Assembly (NCBI RefSeq): GCF_009765355.1
Contig: NZ_VTHK01000001.1
Location: 1 to 64,000, forward strand
Source of the DNA: Amycolatopsis anabasis
GTDB lineage: Bacteria; Actinomycetota; Actinomycetes; Mycobacteriales; Pseudonocardiaceae
Length of the DNA stretch: 64,000 bases
Reading direction: 5' to 3'
Positions 8,171-16,599 of this stretch are shown here, one piece after another. The notes beneath the pieces were generated by a model that saw only the letters and a list, made by a program, of their open reading frames with translations, did no database searches and was not told the origin of the DNA. The stretch's first letter is position 1. Every line of letters starts with the position of its first letter. Both the position numbers and the translations under genes were made by a program.

Positions 8171-8722
8171 ATGAGCGAGTCCGACAAAGCCCCGGAAGAG
8201 GCCGTGAACGAGGCCGAGCCGGAACCTGCCCAGCGCGGCGGCGACGCGCCCGTCGAAACCGAAGCCTCCGAAAGCAAGGCCGACGACACCGATCCGGAGC
8301 GCCTGCTGGCCGAGGCGCTGCGCGCGCAGGCCCGCAGCGCGCCCGCGCACCCGTCCGCCCCGGAATCCGCGCCCCTGGCGCAACTCGCCGCGGATCCCGG
8401 GCCGCTGCCCGCCGCCGGGCGGTCCGAGGCCACCGACCGCACCGAGGCGCTGCGGCCGCCCCGCGCGATCCCCGTGTTCTCCGGCGGCGACTCCGCGCCC
8501 CCGCCGAGCTACGGGCTGCTGTCCGGCGCGGACGCGGGTTCCCTGGAACGGGAACGGGCCGCCCTGGACGCGCTCGCCGAATCCGCGACCGAGCGGCAGC
8601 GCGCGGAGGTCACCCGCCAGGAGACGGTCCACACCCCGGTCGGCGCGCACTGGATCCTGCTGCTCGCCGTCCTGCTCGGCCTCGCCGCCGGCTCGGTCGC
8701 CGGGCTGCTGACCCTGCTCTGA
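8171..8722 (+). CDS. Hypothetical protein, C-terminal membrane anchor
   Basis: I do not recognise a family. The 183-residue product is acidic, rich in Glu, Ala, Pro and Ser and probably disordered to about residue 155, then ends in one hydrophobic helix (HWILLLAVLLGLAAGSV). It is therefore a tail-anchored protein with a cytoplasmic disordered domain. TACGCT (8157-8162) lies 8 bases before the ATG, so it may be transcribed separately as a leaderless message although it starts only 15 bases after the oxygenase gene. Function unknown. Confidence 0.7.
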   Translation: MSESDKAPEEAVNEAEPEPAQRGGDAPVETEASESKADDTDPERLLAEALRAQARSAPAHPSAPESAPLAQLAADPGPLPAAGRSEATDRTEALRPPRAIPVFSGGDSAPPPSYGLLSGADAGSLERERAALDALAESATERQRAEVTRQETVHTPVGAHWILLLAVLLGLAAGSVAGLLTLL

Positions 8723-8908
8723 CGCGTGAGCGCTGGCGGGGCGGCACTTTTCCGCCAGAGCGACCTGCTCGCCTGGACGGGGCGAGGCCGCCGGGTGCTG
8801 GGTCGTGAGCCGCGTCGAAAGCGCGCGCACTTTCGGGCCGCATCGCGGCGGTACTTCCCCGCCACGGCAGGGTTCCCGTGCACACGGGAGGACACTGGGA
8901 ACCGGGGG

Positions 8909-8937
8909 TCGTGAGTGCCGCGCCGTAGCTCTCACGA
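8909..8937. repeat. GTCGTGAG hairpin, degenerate dispersed repeat
   Basis: TCGTGAG (8909-8915) and CTCACGA (8931-8937) form a 7-bp stem. The left side reads GGGGGTCGTGAGTG, the same core as the hairpin at 34697-34748. It lies in the 248-bp gap between the tail-anchored protein and DedA, which otherwise shows no gene. Confidence 0.5.
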
Positions 8938-8942
8938 TTCAC

Positions 8943-8957
8943 ACAGGGTCACCCTGT
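8943..8957. promoter_or_regulatory. 15-bp palindrome at DedA promoter
   Basis: ACAGGGTCACCCTGT is a perfect 7-1-7 inverted repeat that overlaps the first base of TACCGT (8957-8962), the likely -10 box of the leaderless DedA gene. This is the position of a repressor site. No regulator gene is adjacent. Confidence 0.5.
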
Positions 8958-8970
8958 ACCGTTTATTGGC

Positions 8971-9672
8971 GTGATCCTCGCTGAGACCACGCAGACGCTG
9001 GCCCTGATGCCCAAGTTCCTCAACCCGGAATGGCTGCTCACCGAGTTCGGTGCGTACGTGATCGTCGGGTTGTGCCTGGTCATCTTCATCGAGAGCAGCA
9101 TCTTCCCGGTCCTCCCGGGCGATTCGCTGCTGTTCACCGCCGGCCTGTTCGTCGCGCAGGGATCCATCCACGCCCCGCTGTGGCTGGTGTGCCTGCTGGT
9201 CACGGTCGCCGCGCTGCTGGGCAACGTGGTCGGCTACTTCATCGGCTACAAGGCGGGACCGGCGCTGTTCAAACGGCCGGATTCCAAGTTCTTCAAACAG
9301 GAGTACGTGGACAAGACACACGCGTTCCTGGAGAAGCACGGCCCCAAGGCGGTCGTGCTGGCCCGGTTCGTGCCGTTCGTGCGCACGTTCATCACCTGGA
9401 TCGCCGGGATCGGCCGGATGAACCCGCGGACGTACTTCACCTACACGGTGATCGGCGGCATCCTGTGGGCCGCCGGGATCACCGCGCTCGGCGCGCTGCT
9501 CGGCAACATCACCTTCATCAAGACCAACATCGAGGCGATCTTCATCCTGATCGTGCTGGTCTCGGTGCTGCCGATCGTCATCGAGTACTTCAAGAACCGC
9601 AAGGAGAAGAAGCTGGCCGCCGCGCGGGACGCCGAGGTGACCCAGCAGATCCCGCGCGTCGAAGCCGACTAG
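8971..9672 (+). CDS. DedA family membrane protein
   Basis: DedA/VTT-domain integral membrane protein, 233 residues; the family is linked to phospholipid flipping (undecaprenyl phosphate or phosphatidylethanolamine) across the cytoplasmic membrane. Signatures are ESSIFPVLPGDSLLF near residue 37, the GNVVGYFIGYKAG segment and the reentrant RFVPFVRTFITWIAG motif with the conserved arginines. The C-terminus is a charged cytoplasmic tail. The GTG at 8971 is 8 bases after a TACCGT box, without a ribosome site. A second DedA gene is at 22204. Its stop directly abuts the stop of the convergent glcD-like gene. Confidence 0.92.
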   Translation: MILAETTQTLALMPKFLNPEWLLTEFGAYVIVGLCLVIFIESSIFPVLPGDSLLFTAGLFVAQGSIHAPLWLVCLLVTVAALLGNVVGYFIGYKAGPALFKRPDSKFFKQEYVDKTHAFLEKHGPKAVVLARFVPFVRTFITWIAGIGRMNPRTYFTYTVIGGILWAAGITALGALLGNITFIKTNIEAIFILIVLVSVLPIVIEYFKNRKEKKLAAARDAEVTQQIPRVEAD

Positions 9673-11064
9673 TCAGGCCAGCGAGAACATCGAGCCCGGG
9701 TTGAACAGGTTGTCCGGGTCGAGCGCGGTCTTGATCTGGCGGTGCACCTTCATCCCGACCGGGCCGATCTCCCGTTCCAGCCATTCGCGTTTGATCTTGC
9801 CGACGCCGTGCTCGCCGGTCACCGTGCCGCCGAGCGAGAGCCCGACCTCGAGGATGGCGTCGAACGCCTTCCGCGCGCGGGCGAACTCGTCCGGATCGTC
9901 CGGCGCGTAGACGATCGTCGGGTGCATGTTGCCGTCCCCGGCGTGCCCGACCACGGCGATCCGCAGGCCCACCTCCTCGCTGATCCGCTCGCATCCGGCG
10001 ATCAGCTCGGCGATCCGGGTGCGCGGCACGGACACGTCGTCGGTGAGCCACACGCCGTAGAGCTCGAGCGCGGTGAGCACGACCCGGCGCGCCTGCAGCA
10101 GCATGTTGCCCTCGGCGAGGTCGTCGGTCGCGTACGTCATGTCCGAACCGCAGTCGAGGCAGATCTGCTCGAGGGCGGCCAGTTCGCGCCGCGCCACCTC
10201 GCCGCCGGAGTCGGACTGGGCGAGCAGCAGCGCGCGGCAGTCCGAACCGGCGCCGATGTCGGTCTTCAGGTACGCCTCGGACGCCTTGATCGACGCGGCG
10301 TCCATGATCTCCAGCAGCGACGGGACCAGGCCCTCGCGGACCACCCGGGCCACCGCCTCCCCGGCCGCCTCGGTGCTGGTGAACCCGGCGACCAGGGTCG
10401 CGGGCGCCTGCGGCAACGGCTTCAGCGCGACCGTGGCCTGGGTGATCACGCCGAGCGTCCCCTCGCTGCCGACGAACAGCCTCGCCAGGTCGTAGCCCGC
10501 GACGCCCTTCACCGTGCGGCGCCCGGTCTTCAGCAGCGAACCATCGGCGAGCACGACTTCCAGGCCCAGCACGGAATCCGTGGTGACCCCGTACTTCACG
10601 CAGCACAGCCCGCCGGCGTTGGTGGACAGGTTCCCGCCGATGGTGCACCAGTCGTAGCTGGACGGATCGGGCGGGTAGAACAGCCCGTGTTTCTCGACCG
10701 CGTCGCGGAAGTCCAGGTTGATCACGCCCGGTTGCACCACGGCGAGCCGGTTCCCGGCGTCGATCTCGACGATCTCGTTGAGCTTGGTGAGCACGAGCAT
10801 CACGCAGCCGTCGATCGCGTTGGCCGCGCCGGAGAGCCCGCTGCCCGCGCCTCTCGGCACGATCGGCACCTTCGCCTCGGCGCAGGCACGCACGGTCGCC
10901 TGCACCCCGGCGACGTCGACCGGCAGCACGACCGCGAGCGGCCGCCCGACCGGGGCGAGCGGCATCATGTCGCGGGCGTAGCTGCCGGTGACGTCGCTGT
11001 CGGTGAGCACGGCGTCCTTGCCGAGCTCGTCGCGGAGTTTCGCCAGCAGGGCTTCGTTGCTCAT
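9673..11064 (-). CDS. FAD-binding oxidoreductase, GlcD-like
   Basis: Flavoprotein of the glycolate oxidase GlcD / D-lactate dehydrogenase group, 463 residues, oxidising a 2-hydroxy acid. The FAD-binding PCMH domain (about 35-215) shows VPRGAGSGLSG and SSYDWCTIGGNLSTNAGG; the C-terminal FAD-oxidase domain ends with VVGHAGDGNMHP and GEHGVGKIKREWL, whose histidines are conserved. The ATG at 11062-11064 overlaps the stop of the MFS gene as ATGA, so translation is coupled to the pump. No GlcE or GlcF partner is present. It may detoxify or process a pump substrate, but this is inference from the coupling. Confidence 0.92.
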   Translation of the reverse strand: MSNEALLAKLRDELGKDAVLTDSDVTGSYARDMMPLAPVGRPLAVVLPVDVAGVQATVRACAEAKVPIVPRGAGSGLSGAANAIDGCVMLVLTKLNEIVEIDAGNRLAVVQPGVINLDFRDAVEKHGLFYPPDPSSYDWCTIGGNLSTNAGGLCCVKYGVTTDSVLGLEVVLADGSLLKTGRRTVKGVAGYDLARLFVGSEGTLGVITQATVALKPLPQAPATLVAGFTSTEAAGEAVARVVREGLVPSLLEIMDAASIKASEAYLKTDIGAGSDCRALLLAQSDSGGEVARRELAALEQICLDCGSDMTYATDDLAEGNMLLQARRVVLTALELYGVWLTDDVSVPRTRIAELIAGCERISEEVGLRIAVVGHAGDGNMHPTIVYAPDDPDEFARARKAFDAILEVGLSLGGTVTGEHGVGKIKREWLEREIGPVGMKVHRQIKTALDPDNLFNPGSMFSLA

Positions 11065-12572
11065 ACCCCTACCGTAATACGAGAACTCTCTCGCTTGGTG
11101 GAATTTTTTTTCCGCAGAAGGAGAGTGGCCTGGATGCCCGCGTAGGCGAGCAGCACGGCCCCGACCACCGCGGTCACGTGCATGCCCTGCACGAAGGCCT
11201 CCTTGGCCGCGGCGAGCAGCGACTCCCCGGCCGGGCCGGGCAGCTGACCGGCCGCGGCGACCGCGCCGCCGAGCGTCTCCCGCGCGGCTTCCGGCGCGTC
11301 CCCGGGCAGCCCGCCGCGGTAGACCGCGGTGGCCAGGCTGCCCAGGATCGCGGTGCCCAGCGCCCCGCCCAGCTCGAACCCGGTCTCCGAGATCGCCGAG
11401 GCGGCCCCGGCCCGCTGCGGCGGCGCGGCGGAGATGATCAGGTCGTTGGTCAGCGTCTCGGACAGCGCCACCCCGCCGGAGAGCAGCGCGAACGCCACCA
11501 CCAGCAGGGCCAGCCCGGACGTCACGCCGATCTGGGTCAGCGCGGCGAACGAGGCGGCCGCGGCCAGCAACCCGCCGCCGATCAGCGTCGACGGGCGGAT
11601 GTGCCGGGCCAGCACCGGTGCGAGCAGCGCACCGGCCACCCCGGCCGCGGTCTCCGGCAGCAGCCACAGCGCCGCGGTCATCGGCCGCAGGCCGAGCACC
11701 AGCTGCAGGTACTGCGGCACCAGGAACAGCAGGCCGACCAGCGCGAACACCCCGAGCAGGTTGGTCGCGATCGAGGCGCTGAACGCCCGCTCGCGGAACA
11801 GGTCGAGGTCGATCATCGGCTCGGCCAGCGCCCGCTGGCGCAGCACGAACACCGTGCCGAGCGCGAGCCCGAGGACGATCGTCCCGGCCGCGGTCCAGTT
11901 CAGGCCGTGCTCGGCGATCGTCTTGATGCCGTAGACGATCGGCAGCATGGTGGCCAGCGACAGCACCGCGGAGAGCAGGTCGAAGCGGCCCGGCTTCGGG
12001 TCCTTCGCCTCCGGGAGCAGCACCGGGCCGAGCACCAGCAGCAGCACCATGACCGGCACGTTGATCAGGAACACCGAGCCCCACCAGAAGTGCTCGAGCA
12101 GCCAGCCGCCGACGACCGGGCCGACCGCCATCCCGCCGGAGAAGCCCGCGCTCCACGTGCCGATGGCGATCCGCCGCTGACCGGCGTCGGTGAAGATGCT
12201 GCGGATCAGCGAAAGCGTCGACGGCATCAGCGTCGCGCCGCCGAGGCCGAGCAGCGCACGCGCGGCGATCAGCATCTCGGGGCTGGTGGAGAACGCCGCG
12301 AGCACCGAGGCCGCACCGAACGCGACGCCCCCGGCGAGCAGGAGCTTCCGGCGGCCGATCCGGTCGCCGAGGGTGCCCATCAGCACCAGCAGGCCACCGA
12401 GGACGAACGAGTAGATGTCCACGATCCACAGCTGCTGGGCGCTGGTCGGCGCCAGGTCCTCGCTGAGATAGGGCAGCGCGAAGCCGAGCACGGTCATGTC
12501 CACGCTGATCAGGAGCACCGGAAGCACCAGCACGCCGAGCGCGAACCACTGTCTGCGCCCTGCCTTGACCAT
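11061..12572 (-). CDS. MFS drug transporter, DHA2 (14-TM) type
   Basis: Proton-driven multidrug exporter of the QacA/LfrA group, 503 residues with about 14 hydrophobic helices. Motif A GTLGDRIGRRKLLLAGG is near residue 70 and the motif C-like GFSGGMAVGPVVGGWL near 140. I take the ATG at 12570-12572 because GAGGAG lies 8 bases before it; a GTG three codons earlier overlaps that site. It is divergent from a TetR gene across an 82-bp gap with two operator copies, the standard layout for a repressed efflux pump, and is coupled to the glcD-like gene. Confidence 0.93.
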   Translation of the reverse strand: MVKAGRRQWFALGVLVLPVLLISVDMTVLGFALPYLSEDLAPTSAQQLWIVDIYSFVLGGLLVLMGTLGDRIGRRKLLLAGGVAFGAASVLAAFSTSPEMLIAARALLGLGGATLMPSTLSLIRSIFTDAGQRRIAIGTWSAGFSGGMAVGPVVGGWLLEHFWWGSVFLINVPVMVLLLVLGPVLLPEAKDPKPGRFDLLSAVLSLATMLPIVYGIKTIAEHGLNWTAAGTIVLGLALGTVFVLRQRALAEPMIDLDLFRERAFSASIATNLLGVFALVGLLFLVPQYLQLVLGLRPMTAALWLLPETAAGVAGALLAPVLARHIRPSTLIGGGLLAAAASFAALTQIGVTSGLALLVVAFALLSGGVALSETLTNDLIISAAPPQRAGAASAISETGFELGGALGTAILGSLATAVYRGGLPGDAPEAARETLGGAVAAAGQLPGPAGESLLAAAKEAFVQGMHVTAVVGAVLLAYAGIQATLLLRKKNSTKRESSRITVGV

Positions 12573-12596
12573 GGCGCACACTCCTCAAGCTAAACA

Positions 12597-12648
12597 GTCC
12601 GGACGGTACAGTTTCAGGATTGAATGTAGACCGTCCGGACGGTACAGT
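12597..12648. promoter_or_regulatory. Duplicated TetR operator between pump and regulator
   Basis: The 16-mer GTCCGGACGGTACAGT occurs exactly at 12597-12612 and at 12633-12648, 36 bases apart. Each contains the palindrome GTCCGGAC; the second copy extends to the perfect 14-mer ACCGTCCGGACGGT (12630-12643). Position between divergent MFS and TetR genes identifies them as the TetR binding sites controlling both. Confidence 0.85.
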
Positions 12649-12654
12649 CAAGCC

Positions 12655-13197
12655 ATGCCGAAACCGTCAGCCCGCGACCGCATCCTGGACGCGTACGTGA
12701 AGTTCCTCATCGACCACGGCCCGGCCGCGGTGACCCTGGAGGCGGTCGCCGCCGAGGCCGGGGTGTCCAAGGGCGGCCTGCTCTACCACTTCGGTTCGAA
12801 GGACGCCCTGCTCGACGGCCTGCTGGACCGGGTCGACGAGCTGACCACGCGCGATCTGGAGGAGGCGCGCAACGCGCCCGAGGGGCTGATCCGGTTCTAC
12901 CTGCGCACCTCGGCGACCGACGCGTCGATGGACAACCCGCTGCACCGGGCGACGCTCGCCACGTTCCGGCTCATGGGCCACGACCCGAAGGTCCTGACCG
13001 CGTCGAAGCGCTACGAGGCCCGGTGGCGCGAGGCGCTCGCCGAACACGTCGACGACCCGCTCACCGCGGATTTGATCGCGGTCGTCGGCGACGGGCTCTA
13101 CCTGCGCGGCACGCTGGGCGAGGACAGCACGGCACTACTGTCCTCTTTGGACGAAGTACTGGACCGGCTCGGCGCGGGTCAGCGCACCCACCCGTAG
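12655..13197 (+). CDS. TetR family repressor of the adjacent MFS pump
   Basis: 180-residue TetR/AcrR regulator from the ATG at 12655. The HTH is in the first 50 residues (AVTLEAVAAEAGVSKGGLLYHFGSK without its flanks), and the C-terminal ligand domain has the TetR_C pattern with RLMGHDP. The operators at 12597-12648 lie directly upstream. The ligand is probably a pump substrate. Its last 19 bases overlap the convergent PPOX gene, so the two stop regions are read on opposite strands. Confidence 0.92.
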   Translation: MPKPSARDRILDAYVKFLIDHGPAAVTLEAVAAEAGVSKGGLLYHFGSKDALLDGLLDRVDELTTRDLEEARNAPEGLIRFYLRTSATDASMDNPLHRATLATFRLMGHDPKVLTASKRYEARWREALAEHVDDPLTADLIAVVGDGLYLRGTLGEDSTALLSSLDEVLDRLGAGQRTHP

Positions 13198-13607
13198 ACC
13201 TTCTCGACCCGCAGTCGCAGCACGAGCCGCTTGTCGTGCACCATCGCCGCGCGGTACTCGTCCCAGTCGGGGTGCTCGCCCTGGACGTCCCGGTACAGCT
13301 CGATCAGTTCCTCGACCGCCTCGTCGTGCGGATCCCGCGCCACCGCGGAGAGGTCCGCGGTCCCCTCGGCGACCGCGTAACCCCAGCCGTCCTTTGTGGA
13401 CACGTGCAGGCTGGCGCGCGGATCGCGGCGCAGGTTCTTGGTCTTGGCCCGGTCGTCGGTGACCGACACCCGGATGGTGTCGCCGTCGTAGCGATAGGTG
13501 ACGTTCGACAGCTGCGGGCGACCGTCCCGTTTGAGGGTGGCCAGCACCCCCAGCCGTCCCTCGGTCAGCAGCTTGTCCAGGGACTCGTCCCACGCGTGCT
13601 CCGCCAT
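13179..13607 (-). CDS. PPOX-class F420-dependent oxidoreductase
   Basis: Split-barrel flavin/deazaflavin reductase fold, 142 residues, of the TIGR03618 F420-binding group. Visible features are GRLGVLATLKRDGRPQLSN without flanks, the RAKTKNLRRDPRASLHV segment that contacts the cofactor phosphate, and a C-terminal YGWVR tail. Members reduce quinones, biliverdin or other low-potential substrates; the actual one is unknown here. The ATG at 13605-13607 has only a weak AGG upstream. The 3' end overlaps the TetR gene by 19 bases tail to tail. Confidence 0.88.
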   Translation of the reverse strand: MAEHAWDESLDKLLTEGRLGVLATLKRDGRPQLSNVTYRYDGDTIRVSVTDDRAKTKNLRRDPRASLHVSTKDGWGYAVAEGTADLSAVARDPHDEAVEELIELYRDVQGEHPDWDEYRAAMVHDKRLVLRLRVEKVYGWVR

Positions 13608-13644
13608 GACCTGCCCAACGCCGGAAACGGCCGCCGCATTCCGT

Positions 13645-14169
13645 TCAGGTGAGTTCGCCTTCGAGCAGGCTCATCAGGAGCATGTCGTGCCACCGGCCTT
13701 CACCGCGGAACGAGTCGCGGTGGCGGCCGTCCACCTGGAAACCGAGCTTCTCGTACACGCGGATCGCGGCCGCGTTCTCCGCGACCACCCACAGCGCGAT
13801 CGAATGCAGCCGCATGACCTCGAAGCCGTACCGGCACAGCGTGCGCATCGCGTCGGTGCCGTAGCCGCCGCCCCAGTGGTCCTTCTCGCCGAGGTAGAGG
13901 TCCACCTCGGCGCGCGCGGTTTCCGGCGTCGCGTCGCGCAGCGTGCAGGTGCCGATCAGTTTGCCCTCGGCCAGGGTCTCGATGCCGAAGGTGACCTTCG
14001 CGTGGGAGTTCGGCTCGCGGTCGGCGAACCGCTTGCGGGTCTGCGCGAGCGATTCGGGGTAGTCGGCGCTCAGCCAGCGGACCACCTCCGGATCGTTGTG
14101 CCAGCGCCAGAAGGCGTCGGCGTCCTCGGGTTCCAGCGCGCGCAGTTTGACGAGTTCCCCAGTGACCAT
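13645..14169 (-). CDS. GNAT family N-acetyltransferase (RimJ/RimL type)
   Basis: 174-residue acetyltransferase that transfers acetyl from acetyl-CoA to an amine. It opens with LVKLRALEPEDADAFWRW and carries the acetyl-CoA loop GGGYGTDAMRTL and the NAAAIRVYEKLGF motif of the RimJ/RimL-like subgroup. The acceptor could be a protein N-terminus, a sugar or an antibiotic and cannot be told from sequence. It is in line with, and 37 bases upstream of, the PPOX gene. Confidence 0.9.
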   Translation of the reverse strand: MVTGELVKLRALEPEDADAFWRWHNDPEVVRWLSADYPESLAQTRKRFADREPNSHAKVTFGIETLAEGKLIGTCTLRDATPETARAEVDLYLGEKDHWGGGYGTDAMRTLCRYGFEVMRLHSIALWVVAENAAAIRVYEKLGFQVDGRHRDSFRGEGRWHDMLLMSLLEGELT

Positions 14170-14187
14170 GCGCCCATGATGCCCGGT

Positions 14188-14901
14188 TCAGCCGCCCGCG
14201 ACATCCGAATAAGCGGTGCCGATCTTCAGGTCGTCGACGAACTGGGTGACCGCGTCGTCGCGGGCGCCGTAGACGCCCCACTTCGGGTGGTTCTCGTCGT
14301 CGAAGGTCCGGCAAGGCCAGCGCTTCGAACCGCCGTCGAAGGTCTGCTGGACGCCGTCGTAGTACAACTCGACCCAGCCGCCCTTGAGCTGGTCGGACAG
14401 GTGCAGGCCGAGCACCACGCGGTGCCAGGTGTTCGCGGCGAGCGGGGTGCGCCAGATGATCCGGGTTTCGTTCGGCTGCCGCTGCAGGAGCGCGAACCGG
14501 CCGTCGATCACCTTGAGCACCACCGGGTAGTTCTGCGTGTGGTTGCCGTAGGACTTCCACTGGAAGTTCGCGTTGTTGTTCACCGTGCTGGTGAGCTTGC
14601 TCGACCAACCGAGGTAATAGGTCTGACCATTGCGGAACGTGTACTCCTTGCCGCCGACCTTGATGCCCCGGCTTTCGCAGCGGTTGAGGCCGCCGGGTTT
14701 GCGGTAGCGCCACACCTTGCCGCGGTCGGCGTCGTCGACCGCCGTGACGTCACCGGGACTCGCGCATTCGCCGCCGATGTTGGCGAACACGCCCTTGCCG
14801 AGGGCCGCGTCGCCGTTCCAGAGCAGGGCCGCATCGGCGGGCGGGGAGCCGAGGAGGAGCAGGGTCGTGGTAGCCAGGAGCGCGGTAACCGATCGCCACA
14901 T
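14188..14901 (-). CDS. Secreted polysaccharide lyase-like protein
   Basis: 237-residue exported protein. The first 24 residues are a Sec signal peptide (TALLATTTLLLLGSPPADA, cleavage after ADA). The mature part resembles the heparin lyase I / polysaccharide lyase (PF14099) beta-jelly-roll: NNNANFQWKSYG, HRVVLGLHLSD and GVYGARDD segments. Family members cleave uronic acid polysaccharides outside the cell; several residues of the catalytic set cannot be confirmed by eye. The GbsR regulator gene lies 35 bases upstream on the same strand, probably in the same operon. Confidence 0.75.
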   Translation of the reverse strand: MWRSVTALLATTTLLLLGSPPADAALLWNGDAALGKGVFANIGGECASPGDVTAVDDADRGKVWRYRKPGGLNRCESRGIKVGGKEYTFRNGQTYYLGWSSKLTSTVNNNANFQWKSYGNHTQNYPVVLKVIDGRFALLQRQPNETRIIWRTPLAANTWHRVVLGLHLSDQLKGGWVELYYDGVQQTFDGGSKRWPCRTFDDENHPKWGVYGARDDAVTQFVDDLKIGTAYSDVAGG

Positions 14902-14936
14902 AGGTCAGATGTATAGCGCTTACCGCTCCGGGTGGT

Positions 14937-15431
14937 CTAGACCCGTTTGGGTCGCGTGGCGAGCCAGCGTTCGCGGAGGTCGGTGAGCGCGCGCTGGATG
15001 AACCGGTTGAAGTCGCGCATCTCGGCGACGCGGCGGCCGGACGGCGTGCGCGGCCCGCCGAGCGCGCGCACGCCGCTTTCGGCGAGGTCGCCGAAGAGTT
15101 TGAAGATGCCGCCCTCGGCGGCGGCCGAGGTGTACCAGGTGTCGTCGGCGAGCCGGTACCGGTCGCGCCGGGATCCGGGGACCGGAAGCACGTCGACCAC
15201 CTGGGCGCGGATGAGGAACCGCACGGCACTGGAGACCGCGGGCGGGCTCGCGTTGATCCGCTCGGCGAGTTCGGCGGAGGTGAGCCCGTCCTCGTCGGCG
15301 GACATCAGCGCCATCAGCACACGCCCGGCCATCCGCGGGAATCCCAGGTCAGCGAAGGATTTCGCGGCGTTCTCGACGAACCGGGCGACGGCCCGTTCGT
15401 CCCGCGGCGGGTAAGCAGACGACTCCGACAT
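14937..15431 (-). CDS. GbsR/MarR family transcriptional regulator
   Basis: 164-residue winged-helix regulator of the GbsR branch of MarR: FVENAAKSFADLGFPRMAGRV at the start (helix 1), then SAELAERINASPPAVSSAVRFL as recognition helices, and the RDRYRLADDTWY wing. Regulators of this type often control export or osmolyte genes. The promoter region contains a direct repeat TTCTGAA-AGT-TTCTGAA at 15449-15465, 17 bases upstream of the start, with a TAATGT-like box beside it; autoregulation there is likely. It may control the downstream secreted lyase gene. Confidence 0.88.
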   Translation of the reverse strand: MSESSAYPPRDERAVARFVENAAKSFADLGFPRMAGRVLMALMSADEDGLTSAELAERINASPPAVSSAVRFLIRAQVVDVLPVPGSRRDRYRLADDTWYTSAAAEGGIFKLFGDLAESGVRALGGPRTPSGRRVAEMRDFNRFIQRALTDLRERWLATRPKRV

Positions 15432-15736
15432 GAGGTCATTTTACATTATTCTGAAAGTTTCTGAACTCTGTGAAGAGTGGCTCGACGGGCCAGGCGCGGC
15501 AGGGCGACCACCGTGCCCAGCCTCGCCGACCGGTTATGACCCCGGCATAAACACTCACGACCATCAATTTCCGGAACCCCATTTAGTAATGGCTGCAGCA
15601 GGGTGAGATATCTCGACTGCGGGGCGCGCCGTCTTGCAGAATCCTTTGTGCGCGGCCTTCGCCAACCGATCCACCGACCGCGCGCAATTCTCTTCTCCCA
15701 CCGCATTGCGAATGTTATGCCCGAAAGGAATATTTC
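15432..15736. other. Divergent intergenic region
   Basis: About 305 bases between the GbsR gene and the intradiol dioxygenase gene. It holds the TTCTGAA direct repeat (15449-15465) and, nearer the dioxygenase gene, a CCATT/AATGG inverted repeat in CCATTTAGTAATGG and a GAAAGGAA ribosome site. I see no coding sequence in it. Confidence 0.6.
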
Positions 15737-16501
15737 ATGCATGACGACGACGAGCCGGTCGGCCGTATTCTCGGTCGGCGGCAGGCGCTGATCCTGCTCG
15801 GCGCCGCGGGCGCGACGCTCACCGCCGCGGGCTCCACCATGGCCAGCGCGGCCACCACGTCAGACGCACCCGAGGTGTGCACGCTCGACTGCGTCGCCAA
15901 GCCGGAGCAGATGGAAGGTCCCTACTTCGTCGACGAGAAGCTCAACCGCTCGGACATCCGCATCGAGCCCTCCACCGGGCAGGCGGTCGCCGGCACGGTG
16001 CTGACGCTCAACTTCACCGTGCAGCAGATCCGCCAGCAGCAGTGCTCGCCGCTGCCGAACGCGATGGTGGACCTCTGGCAGTGCGACGCCTTCGGGGTGT
16101 ACTCGGACATCCCCTCGCAGGGCAGCTCCGGCCGGAAGTTCCTGCGTGGCTACCAGCTCACCAACCCGGAAGGGAAGGCCCAGTTCGTCACGATCCTCCC
16201 GGGCTGGTACCAGGGCCGCACGATCCACATCCACATCAAGATCCGCACCACCGGCACCAACGGCAGGCCGTACGAGTTCACCTCGCAGCTGTACTTCACG
16301 GACCAGTTCAACGCGGCCTACCTGCGAACCGAACCGTACCGGCGCAAGGGCCCGGCGGACACCACCAACGGCCAGGACTTCATCTACCGCAACGGCGGCG
16401 CCCAGATGACGCTCCGCCCGACGGCCAGCGGGAACGGCTACTCCGCCGACTTCGCCATCGGCCTCGACCTCTCCAACACCCAAGTAGGCCGCCCCGACTG
16501 A
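15737..16501 (+). CDS. Tat-exported intradiol ring-cleavage dioxygenase
   Basis: 254-residue non-haem Fe(III) dioxygenase of the extracellular intradiol group, which opens catechol-type rings between the hydroxyls. Residues 13-40 form a twin-arginine signal: GRRQALILLGAAGATL followed by an Ala-rich h-region and an ASA cleavage site. The iron ligands are visible as Tyr112 in VYSD, Tyr148 in PGWYQG, and His154/His156 in IHIHIK. The ATG at 15737 has GAAAGGAA upstream. Export of a ring-cleaving enzyme suggests action on lignin- or humus-derived catechols outside the cell. Confidence 0.9.
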   Translation: MHDDDEPVGRILGRRQALILLGAAGATLTAAGSTMASAATTSDAPEVCTLDCVAKPEQMEGPYFVDEKLNRSDIRIEPSTGQAVAGTVLTLNFTVQQIRQQQCSPLPNAMVDLWQCDAFGVYSDIPSQGSSGRKFLRGYQLTNPEGKAQFVTILPGWYQGRTIHIHIKIRTTGTNGRPYEFTSQLYFTDQFNAAYLRTEPYRRKGPADTTNGQDFIYRNGGAQMTLRPTASGNGYSADFAIGLDLSNTQVGRPD

Positions 16502-16599
16502 CCACCCCCGGACGGCCAACACGCACACACCACCGGCCAGCACGCCCGGGATCCCTGCAAGCCTCGGGCGTGTTGGCGGTTCCCTTACGCCGCCCGCAC

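Noticed and set aside
9673..12651. Single 992-residue frame joining upstream DNA to the GlcD-like protein
   Set aside because: Only the part from the ATG at 11064 has the oxidoreductase pattern; the rest lies over the MFS gene in another frame with no domain.
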